From Oscillospiraceae bacterium (GTDB lineage: Bacteria; Bacillota; Clostridia; Saccharofermentanales; Saccharofermentanaceae): DNA of 7,170 nucleotides. Under the pieces are notes generated by a model. It was not told where the DNA came from. It made no database searches and worked only from the letters and a program-made list of their open reading frames with translations. Position numbers and translations under genes: made by a program. Where the stretch lies: assembly GCA_902767145.1 (NCBI GenBank), contig CACXGG010000020.1:1-7170 (forward strand), written 5' to 3'. The stretch's first letter is position 1; each line of letters opens with the position of its first letter. This document shows positions 1-5,914 of this stretch, one piece after another.

Positions 1-1195
1 AAGCCTCACCCTCAGGGCAGATCTCTGCAAGTTCTCTCGTGGGAGAATATTCTGTAGATGTGTAATACTCGGTGATCATACCGATGGCAACACCGCTGAC
101 GATACCGCAGATAGAGGAAACCCAGGGTGATACCCAGCCGAACTTGAACTCATCATAGAGGTCCATTCCGCCGAAAAGGAGATAACATGCTGCACCGCCA
201 AGGACGATGGTAACGCCTGCGGAGATCCATGTAGCAAGGTCCAGCTCCTTGGAAGGGTTATCGCTCATCTTCTTGAAGTTAGCGATACCCAGGCCGATAA
301 GGCAGCCGATAAGTCCTGCACATGCAAGGATTATGGGGAAGATAATGGTTGCATTGAATGTTGTCTCAGAGATCGCCTCATTCTCAGCATGGATAGCTGT
401 CTGATAGAGAGTAACAGCGATCATGATGGTTGCAGACATTGTAGCAACGAAGCTCTCGAGAAGGTCGGAGCAGTTACCTGCGATGTCGTTAACGTTATCA
501 CCGATGAAGTCAGCAATGGTATTGGGGATACGGCTGTCATCCTCAGGAAGGTCGTGACGGATCTTACCAAGGATATCGGAAGAGATATCGGCAGCCTTTG
601 TGTAGTTACCACCTGCAACACGGTTGAACATGGCAACGATGGAGCATCCCAGTGAATAAGTGGAGATCCTCATGATGGTAGGATTACACTCGAGATTTAT
701 AAGGACACCTGATCCGACTGCGTCATGCTGTACGCCACTGACGAGAAGGATGCAGACAAGTCCCAGCATACCGAAGGCCTGAACTGCAAGTCCGCTGATG
801 GAACCGCCGCAGAGAGCGACCTTGACCGTCTCACCGATGGATAAGGTCTCACGGGCCTTATTGGATGTACGGACATTTGCATAAGTAGCAGATCTCATAC
901 CAAGGACACATACAGCGGAACTCATGGATGCGCCGATGATGAAGGTGATACCTGAAGTCTTCTCGATGAACAGAGTAAAGATCAGGGCGAGCGCTGCAAC
1001 TACTGCGATGATACCTTTGAACTCAGTCTTAAGGAATGTGACTGATCCGGAACGGATGATCCCGGAAAGCTCGATCATATCAGGTGTGCCTTCGGGCATC
1101 TTCTTGATGCGGAAGAAGTTCGCGAAGATGTAAGCCATCGCGAGTACACACACGCCTAACACGACCACTAGAACGATGGTGTTATTAGTGAACAT
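1..1195 (-). CDS. hppA: Membrane-bound ion-translocating pyrophosphatase, N-terminal part (cut by left edge)
   Basis: The 398 codons visible encode a multi-span membrane protein of the H+/Na+-pumping pyrophosphatase family, which hydrolyses cytoplasmic PPi and exports H+ or Na+. TM1 is about residues 7-28. Then come the family signatures GMRSATYANVRT (99-110), GGNYTKAADISSDILGK (195-211), LPEDDSRIP (216-224), IADFIGDNVNDIAGN (227-241) and TEYYTSTEYSP near the window edge. Metal-PPi ligands equivalent to plant D253, D257, E268, D269, D279, D283 and D287 are present (D203, D207, E218, D219, D229, D233, D237). Glu247 sits where Na+-pumping enzymes carry their gate Glu (position 6.53). Oddities: the usual Glu after GK-V is Arg213, DNVGDNVGD reads DFIGDNVND, and AGMG reads AGNC. 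The family is usually about 650-750 residues, so the C-terminal part is missing. The start is ATG at 1195 with AGGAGG (1201-1206) five bases upstream. Family assignment is firm. Ion specificity and K+ dependence cannot be read because the deciding C-terminal residues are outside. Confidence 0.93.
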   Translation of the reverse strand, partial: MFTNNTIVLVVVLGVCVLAMAYIFANFFRIKKMPEGTPDMIELSGIIRSGSVTFLKTEFKGIIAVVAALALIFTLFIEKTSGITFIIGASMSSAVCVLGMRSATYANVRTSNKARETLSIGETVKVALCGGSISGLAVQAFGMLGLVCILLVSGVQHDAVGSGVLINLECNPTIMRISTYSLGCSIVAMFNRVAGGNYTKAADISSDILGKIRHDLPEDDSRIPNTIADFIGDNVNDIAGNCSDLLESFVATMSATIMIAVTLYQTAIHAENEAISETTFNATIIFPIILACAGLIGCLIGLGIANFKKMSDNPSKELDLATWISAGVTIVLGGAACYLLFGGMDLYDEFKFGWVSPWVSSICGIVSGVAIGMITEYYTSTEYSPTRELAEICPEGEA

Positions 1196-1259
1196 TCAAG
1201 CCTCCTATTAAAAAGTTAAATGAATTTTGTAAAAAGTCTTGAAAAACAAAACCTTGAAA

Positions 1260-1268
1260 ATTATAGCA
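1260..1268 (-). promoter_or_regulatory. Extended -10 promoter of the pyrophosphatase gene
   Basis: On the minus strand this reads TGCTATAAT, a perfect -10 hexamer with the TG extension. No good -35 is visible 16-18 bases upstream, as expected for an extended -10 promoter. Transcription would start near 1253, giving a leader of about 57 bases that is A/T-rich and ends in the AGGAGG site at 1201-1206. Confidence 0.6.
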
Positions 1269-1324
1269 TAATTCGGCACCCCTCTTCGGGCTTTTTGTAT
1301 TAGTGAACAGGTCTAAAAACACCA

Positions 1325-1343
1325 CGGATATTTAGTAAATCCG
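1325..1343. repeat. Small A/T-rich inverted repeat
   Basis: The sequence CGGATATTTAGTAAATCCG can fold as a 7-bp stem with one bulged A and a short loop. It lies between the larger inverted repeat and the pyrophosphatase promoter. No immediate T-run follows on either strand, so it is not a convincing terminator. It could be an operator or simply part of the repeat-rich spacer. Confidence 0.35.
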
Positions 1344-1346
1344 CAT

Positions 1347-1400
1347 AAAAAGGAATTGCCTGTCCACTTACCCAGGTGGGGCAACGTTTCAGGCAATTCC
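1347..1400 (-). repeat. 11-bp perfect inverted repeat with T-run (terminator-like)
   Basis: GGAATTGCCTG (1352-1362) and CAGGCAATTCC (1390-1400) are perfect inverted copies separated by 27 bases. That loop itself contains an imperfect hairpin (1368-1384). On the minus strand the second arm is followed at once by TTTTT (1351-1347), so it could be a second, back-up terminator behind nudC. The plus strand has a GTTTTT only after a 4-base gap, so a weaker bidirectional role is possible. The right arm overlaps the end of the first direct repeat (1363-1395), which suggests the structure belongs to a repeat element rather than being a simple terminator. Confidence 0.55.
1363..1395. repeat. Intergenic direct repeat, copy 1
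   Basis: This 33-base unit is matched by 1415-1448, with about 30 of 34 aligned positions identical and one single-base gap. The core GGTGGGGCAAC..TTCAGGCA differs at one base between copies. The inner hairpin of this copy is degraded: TTACCCA faces GGGGCAA, with two mismatches on the plus strand, one of which becomes a G-T wobble in minus-strand RNA. The unit start-to-start distance is 52 bases. Confidence 0.75.
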
Positions 1401-1414
1401 CTATGTTTTTGCTC

Positions 1415-1448
1415 TCCAGCTTGCCCCGGTGGGGCAACATTTCAGGCA
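1415..1448. repeat. Intergenic direct repeat, copy 2, with perfect short hairpin
   Basis: This is the second copy of the unit at 1363-1395. It contains a perfect 7-bp inverted repeat, TTGCCCC (1421-1427) and GGGGCAA (1431-1437), around a 3-base loop. The flanking outer inverted repeat seen around copy 1 is absent here, and the copy abuts the T-run of the nudC terminator. Two copies are too few for a CRISPR array. A dispersed REP- or MITE-like element is the best guess. Confidence 0.75.
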
Positions 1449-1449
1449 T

Positions 1450-1483
1450 AAAAAAGGGGCTGTGTCTTTTACACAACCCCTTT
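1450..1483 (-). terminator. Intrinsic terminator of nudC
   Basis: On the minus strand AAGGGGTTGTGT, loop AAAAG, then ACACAGCCCCTT form a stem of about 12 bp with one G-T wobble, followed by a run of T. It begins 17 bases after the nudC stop codon, so it is a well-placed Rho-independent terminator for that gene and for any read-through from the adhesin operon. Confidence 0.9.
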
Positions 1484-1500
1484 CACATATCACGCTGTCA

Positions 1501-2331
1501 TTATATCCGGAACTCTCCGCTCTTGAAGACACACATCATCTCACTGGTCAGGCTCAGTCCGTCGGGCTGCAGCTCCACTTCCTCCCTGCTCTTCCACTCG
1601 GCCACCGACAGTTCCGACTCGTCCATATGTATCTCGGTCGAGCCGTCCACCTCGCAGAAAAAGCCTGTCAGAAGATCGTCTGCGATCCCCCAGGGCTGGG
1701 ACTTGTAGTACCTGATATTCTTTACCTTAAGGCCTGTCTCTTCCATGACTTCCCGTTCAACAGTCTGCTCCAAAGTCTCACCGATCTCGGCAAACCCTGC
1801 GACAAGTGCATAGTATCCGATACTCCTGCCGTTATATTTAGTGACAAGGATCTTATCATTCTCCCTGTCGATAACGCCGACTATAACAGCAGGGACTACC
1901 CTTGGGTAGATGATATTGCCGCAGTGTTCACACGTGATGGCTCTCTCCGTCTTACTCCTGCCCGTCCGCTCTCCGCATCTGCCGCAGAATCTGTTGTTCC
2001 GGTACCAGGTCCAGAGCTGTTTAGCCGTATATATGGCAAACAGTTCCTCCCCGGCAGCATCGCCGCTGTAGCGGAGCTCTCTTATCTTTCTGAACCCATA
2101 TCCATCGGGATAAGTTACGGAAATATCTTCAGGAAGGAAAAAGGAGATCTCATCAATGGAGAAGAGATAGGTCAGGTCTGTCCCCAAAAGTCCGAGTTCC
2201 GACACGGCAGGAAGAGCTGTTCCGAAGAGCACTCCCTCGTCAGTGAAATATATCACCCTGTCAGAGCCCGAAGCTTTCTTATCAGGTTTATAAGTGATGT
2301 CCATCCTGTGCGGAAAAATGTCCTGTATCAT
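1501..2331 (-). CDS. nudC: NudC-type Nudix hydrolase (NAD+/NADH diphosphatase, possible RNA de-NADding enzyme)
   Basis: A 276-residue cytoplasmic protein with the NudC architecture. A weakly conserved N-terminal domain (about 1-105) is followed by a zinc ribbon with Cys116, Cys119, Cys134 and Cys137 (FCGRCG and CEHCG). The Nudix domain (about 143-270) has a perfect Nudix box from Gly179 to Leu201, including Glu185, Arg193-Glu194 and the metal-binding Glu197-Glu198. The SQPW motif follows at 211-214. Known relatives split NAD(H) into NMN(H) and AMP, and E. coli NudC also removes NAD caps from RNA; I infer the same chemistry here. E. coli NudC is 257 residues, so length fits. After SQPW the usual PFPxS is replaced by GIADD, which may change substrate preference. 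The start is uncertain: neither this ATG nor the in-frame ATG at 2304 has a good Shine-Dalgarno site, and a strong promoter lies only 10 bases upstream of the first. It sits 39 bases behind the adhesin gene with no terminator between. Confidence 0.87.
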   Translation of the reverse strand: MIQDIFPHRMDITYKPDKKASGSDRVIYFTDEGVLFGTALPAVSELGLLGTDLTYLFSIDEISFFLPEDISVTYPDGYGFRKIRELRYSGDAAGEELFAIYTAKQLWTWYRNNRFCGRCGERTGRSKTERAITCEHCGNIIYPRVVPAVIVGVIDRENDKILVTKYNGRSIGYYALVAGFAEIGETLEQTVEREVMEETGLKVKNIRYYKSQPWGIADDLLTGFFCEVDGSTEIHMDESELSVAEWKSREEVELQPDGLSLTSEMMCVFKSGEFRI

Positions 2332-2341
2332 ACAGATAAAG

Positions 2342-2369
2342 ATTATAACTCAATGCCCTTGATTATCAA
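2342..2369 (-). promoter_or_regulatory. Promoter of nudC
   Basis: TTGATA (2369-2364) and TATAAT (2347-2342) with a 16-base spacer on the minus strand give a near-consensus vegetative promoter, one mismatch in total. The -35 begins two bases after the adhesin stop codon. The start point would be near 2335, only about 4 bases before the ATG at 2331, so the transcript would be almost leaderless unless the ATG at 2304 is used. Confidence 0.7.
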
Positions 2370-2370
2370 A

Positions 2371-5300
2371 TCATTCCTTTCTTTTATAACAGGTAAACCA
2401 TATGAGTCCCATCATCAGTGACAGCGCAGATGCTCCTGCTCCCGCAAGACGTAAAGCGATGTTTGCCTTTTCGCCTGTGGCAGGAATATCTGTCTTATTG
2501 GGTGTTCCGACGGTCACGGTCTGCCCCTCCGCCTCTATATCAGCGTGGAATCCGACTTCGTGTCCGTCTCTGTACATATATTCAAAGCAGACTATATCTT
2601 CACCGGCAAGATCAGCTGCATCGAATGTAAAACTTATCTTTACCATCCCTGATCTCTCTTCGGGAATAAAGGTCATGGTAGTAGTAGTTATCTCTTCCTG
2701 AGTCTCCTTATCGATCAGTGTTCCCGTAAGTTCATATTCAAGTCCCGGGATCAGACCCTGGTAGAAGACATTATCTGAGATAGTGACATCCTCCTCCGGA
2801 TCGATGACCTTCTCTCCCTCCTGTGAGAGCGTGGTGGTCACGATGGATCTTCCGTTTACGAAAAGGCCGTCAGCCGTGTCAAGCTCTCCGTATGTACTAT
2901 TATCGATGACAAGGGACAGCTCATCAGTCTTTATCTCAAAGGGATAAGGGTTGGGGTCTGCTTCATACCCTTCAGGAGCCGTTCTCTCATAAAGGATATA
3001 TCTCTGCCTGGGCATAAATGTCATGGTATAGATGCCGTCACCGTTATAGTCCTCCATGGAGGAATAAAAGACATCATCATTTCCGATCTGCCCGTCACCG
3101 TCACAGTCGATCCATATGTCAAAGACCGCTCCGGTAAGGGCGACCTGATGATCTGCTTCGTCCACCTTATAGACAGTTATATCCCCGAAGCATGTATTGG
3201 TGACAGACTCAAAGCCCGCATCTGTTATCTCCACAGTCTCTCCGTCCTGTCTGATGGAGGCTTCATAGATGATATCCGATCCTGTGAAGCCTTCGGGAGC
3301 TATGGTCTCTTCCACAAAGTAATCTCCCCAGGGAAGATCTCTCATGTAGTACTCACCTTCCGTCTCCTCTGTCATGGTGCCGACGATATTCCATTCATCG
3401 TCAAATACAGTGAAGACAGCACCTGTCAGCTTATTATCCGGATAAAGCTCATCAGTCTTCGTGAGATGAAGAGTTCCCCGGCATCTGTTCGTTATCTCCA
3501 CGACTACATCTTCTGCCGTAAAGTCAGGCGCAGTAGTATCAGCTTTGTCGATGGTTACGGTCACATATTCCTCTGTTACTGAGAATCCTTCAGGAGCTGA
3601 AGTCTCCACTATGAAGTAGGTACCTGATGCAAGAGGCTCAGTGGTCACATAATATCCTGACCCCTCTTCTATAGCGACTTCAACAGGACCGCCATTAAAG
3701 GACATGGCAGCACCGTCTTCACCTTCCTCATATTCACCGCTCAGGTTGGTGTCCTCATATATCTCGAATACCGCACCCGTAAGATAATGCTCCTCATCAT
3801 CCTCATCTGTCTTGACGATCTTTACGAAAACGTTATAAGGGATATCCTCCACATCGATCTCATATTCCTGACCCCTGTTTACCACCAGAGGGAACAGTGC
3901 ATCGTTCAGATAATATCCGTCCACCGTCTCAGCTTCCGCCACGATGTAGTATCCTGCAGGAACATCATCGAAAACAACCTGCCCGTCAAGATCATCATCG
4001 GTCATCCTCAAAGGATCTCCCATCTCATCATCGTCCAGGACACCGTTCTCATTGATATCAACATAAAGATCAAAGGCTGTACCTCCCACGGAGGATCCCG
4101 TCCAGCCGTCAGTCTTGTTTATCACGATCTGCGCCCTGATGCTGTTAACGGCTGTGACAGCCTCAGCATATCCCGGATCAGGAGAAGTAAGATGCACCAG
4201 TTTATTTCCGTCAGAGGTCTGTCCTCCCTCGTAGCTGCAGATAAAGAATGCCGGGGTCTGCTCTTCTATCTCATACCATCCGTAGGGAAGGCCCTCTATA
4301 CTGATGGTGCCTTCAGAAGACGTCTCATATGATCCCACGTGATATCTTGGAGACGTATCATCATCGAAAGTCGCATCATTTCCTCTGTAGTAAAGGTCAA
4401 AGGTGATACCGGCCGGCTCGTTGTCCTCCGATATCTTTGTGATAAGAAGTTCCGCTTCGTTCCTTACGTTGTCACAGGTGATGGTGACATCGTCCCCGTC
4501 ATGAAGATCGAATTCATAGAAGCATGTTCCGTTTGTCCCCCTGCGCCAGCCATCAGGGATGTTATATGTATAAGGGATCAGGCTCTGATCATCACATTCA
4601 AGGTAAGTCTCCGGAAGCGTCTCAGTGATCACATAGCTTCCCGGCATGACTTCCAGGGTGGTTTTCGAGCCGGAAGCCCACACCAGGGACCCGTCTGATC
4701 TTGTGGTGCCGCTGTATGTATCACCTGTATCAACATTTTCCAGGACAAATGAGATACCGCTGACCGTGTCATCTGAAGATGAGGAAGTCTTCTTCAGAGC
4801 GAGCTGCGCCGAGGGAAGGTTGAATGCAACCCAGCAGGTAATACCGGAAAAGCCTCCTCCCGATACGGCCACCGCCTGAAGGTTATCGTCATTATCACCC
4901 TCACCGTAGATTGAATCATCGTAGATAAGAAGGGTGCATCTTCCCCTTTCGTTGGATCTCATCCTCATATAGGCATTGTCAATATCGACGCTTGGATCAA
5001 AAGTGATATCTATGGTATCCCCGTCGATATGGTAGCTTACCTTGTCCGGGCTGAGCTGTGTGGTGCCTTCGAAAAAGGTGATATTACTGAAATCATAATC
5101 GGAGATATCCTCATTTGTATCAGTAAGTGTCACATGAAGACCGGTGTCCACGGTAACTTCCGGGGCACCCGCTCTGGTCATGGAGGAGAAGGACGGTCTG
5201 GGGCGGCCAAAGGAGGACCCCGTACCTGTCACCGGGTCATAGACATTATCCGAAAAGACCCTGTTGGCGATCTTGTGGTACCAGTAATCACACTTGAGGT

Positions 5301-5898
5301 GGAAATCCCGCTCCTCAGCATTCTGGTCGCTGCTCTCTCCGAAGATGGTTATGGCCACGTTGGCAGCGCCGGTACTGTGCCATCCTCCGTAATAATCCAC
5401 TTCACCTACAACGACTTCCCAGATAAGGATCTGGGTGGCCACTGCAAAATAGAGATTGTTTTCAGGATCTTCCGGGGAATCCGTATCAAGGTCTCTCGCG
5501 GAACCCTCATCGTCACAGTAATAGCCTCCGCCATAACCATAGAAAAGGATCCTTTCAAGTGTCTCCTCCTCCTGCTCGGCGGTCATGACGGAAGTTCCGT
5601 CTATGATATCCGATACATCCTTGGAGTCCAGGGTCTGGTCATCACTTCGATGCCTTCCCGGCTCCAGACAGTAACCGATATTATCCTCACCGTCGATATC
5701 GAAGAAATAGATCTTATTCCCCGCATGATGGCGCCAGCCTCCGTTATAGACCACCTCATCATGATAATGGGGCAGATCATATCCTATGACAGCAGAGGAT
5801 GCGGCATCCAGGGGCAATGGGTTCATCATCATGAACGTCATGATCAGGGAGATCAGAAGGGCTATCGGTCTTTTTATCCTGTCTTTATCTATTCTCAT
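2371..5898 (-). CDS. Sortase-anchored surface adhesin: thioester domain, SpaA/Cna-B repeats, VaFE domain
   Basis: A 1175-residue acidic cell-wall protein. Numbering from ATG 5898: signal peptide about 1-33. A thioester (TQXA) domain, about 38-218, has Cys77 in YCLEPG and Gln156 in ATQILIWE. An unassigned beta-rich region covers about 245-363. Six SpaA/Cna-B-like repeats begin near 364, 482, 589, 690, 808 and 905; several end each unit with variants of ET.APEGF. One VaFE-type domain (about 1015-1129) includes CFEYMY and the Gln1126 region. The sorting signal is IPATG (1138-1142), a hydrophobic span and the tail YKRKE. By family knowledge, thioester domains can bond host or matrix amines, Cna-B units form Lys-Asn isopeptides (in repeat 5 likely Lys814, Glu864, Asn901), and VaFE units form Thr-Gln esters; these bonds are inferred. 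Repeats 3, 4 and 6 contain EF-hand-like calcium loops. The start chosen has AGGGGGTGA five bases upstream; an in-frame GTG at 5919 would overlap the previous gene and lengthen the signal peptide. Binding target, and whether it is a pilin or a monomeric adhesin, are unknown. No sortase lies in the window. Confidence 0.9.
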   Translation of the reverse strand: MRIDKDRIKRPIALLISLIMTFMMMNPLPLDAASSAVIGYDLPHYHDEVVYNGGWRHHAGNKIYFFDIDGEDNIGYCLEPGRHRSDDQTLDSKDVSDIIDGTSVMTAEQEEETLERILFYGYGGGYYCDDEGSARDLDTDSPEDPENNLYFAVATQILIWEVVVGEVDYYGGWHSTGAANVAITIFGESSDQNAEERDFHLKCDYWYHKIANRVFSDNVYDPVTGTGSSFGRPRPSFSSMTRAGAPEVTVDTGLHVTLTDTNEDISDYDFSNITFFEGTTQLSPDKVSYHIDGDTIDITFDPSVDIDNAYMRMRSNERGRCTLLIYDDSIYGEGDNDDNLQAVAVSGGGFSGITCWVAFNLPSAQLALKKTSSSSDDTVSGISFVLENVDTGDTYSGTTRSDGSLVWASGSKTTLEVMPGSYVITETLPETYLECDDQSLIPYTYNIPDGWRRGTNGTCFYEFDLHDGDDVTITCDNVRNEAELLITKISEDNEPAGITFDLYYRGNDATFDDDTSPRYHVGSYETSSEGTISIEGLPYGWYEIEEQTPAFFICSYEGGQTSDGNKLVHLTSPDPGYAEAVTAVNSIRAQIVINKTDGWTGSSVGGTAFDLYVDINENGVLDDDEMGDPLRMTDDDLDGQVVFDDVPAGYYIVAEAETVDGYYLNDALFPLVVNRGQEYEIDVEDIPYNVFVKIVKTDEDDEEHYLTGAVFEIYEDTNLSGEYEEGEDGAAMSFNGGPVEVAIEEGSGYYVTTEPLASGTYFIVETSAPEGFSVTEEYVTVTIDKADTTAPDFTAEDVVVEITNRCRGTLHLTKTDELYPDNKLTGAVFTVFDDEWNIVGTMTEETEGEYYMRDLPWGDYFVEETIAPEGFTGSDIIYEASIRQDGETVEITDAGFESVTNTCFGDITVYKVDEADHQVALTGAVFDIWIDCDGDGQIGNDDVFYSSMEDYNGDGIYTMTFMPRQRYILYERTAPEGYEADPNPYPFEIKTDELSLVIDNSTYGELDTADGLFVNGRSIVTTTLSQEGEKVIDPEEDVTISDNVFYQGLIPGLEYELTGTLIDKETQEEITTTTMTFIPEERSGMVKISFTFDAADLAGEDIVCFEYMYRDGHEVGFHADIEAEGQTVTVGTPNKTDIPATGEKANIALRLAGAGASALSLMMGLIWFTCYKRKE

Positions 5899-5903
5899 GA
5901 TCC

Positions 5904-5914
5904 TCACCCCCTTA
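5904..5914 (-). promoter_or_regulatory. Shine-Dalgarno site of the adhesin, fused to the preceding stop codon
   Basis: The minus strand reads TAAGGGGGTGAGGATCATG. The TAA closes the DUF5688 gene and its A residues run straight into a GGGGGTGA ribosome site five bases before the adhesin ATG at 5898. This fixes the start and indicates translational coupling within one operon. Confidence 0.75.

Noticed and set aside
1274..1297. Plus-strand hairpin with T-run (CCCCTCTTCGGGCTTTTTG).
   Set aside because: Only about three base pairs can form, too weak for a terminator, and no plus-strand gene ends here.
1363..1448. Possible CRISPR array.
   Set aside because: Only two imperfect repeats are present, they differ by an indel, and no third unit or cas gene is seen.
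1300..1449. A 49-codon minus-strand open frame starting at ATG 1449 across the repeat region.
   Set aside because: Its start lies directly behind the nudC terminator T-run with no ribosome site, and the frame is made of the direct repeats and hairpins. It is better explained as repeat sequence.
1429..2421. Long plus-strand open frame of 330 codons.
   Set aside because: It is the antisense shadow of nudC, which has a complete zinc ribbon and Nudix box on the minus strand. The plus frame shows no recognisable domain.
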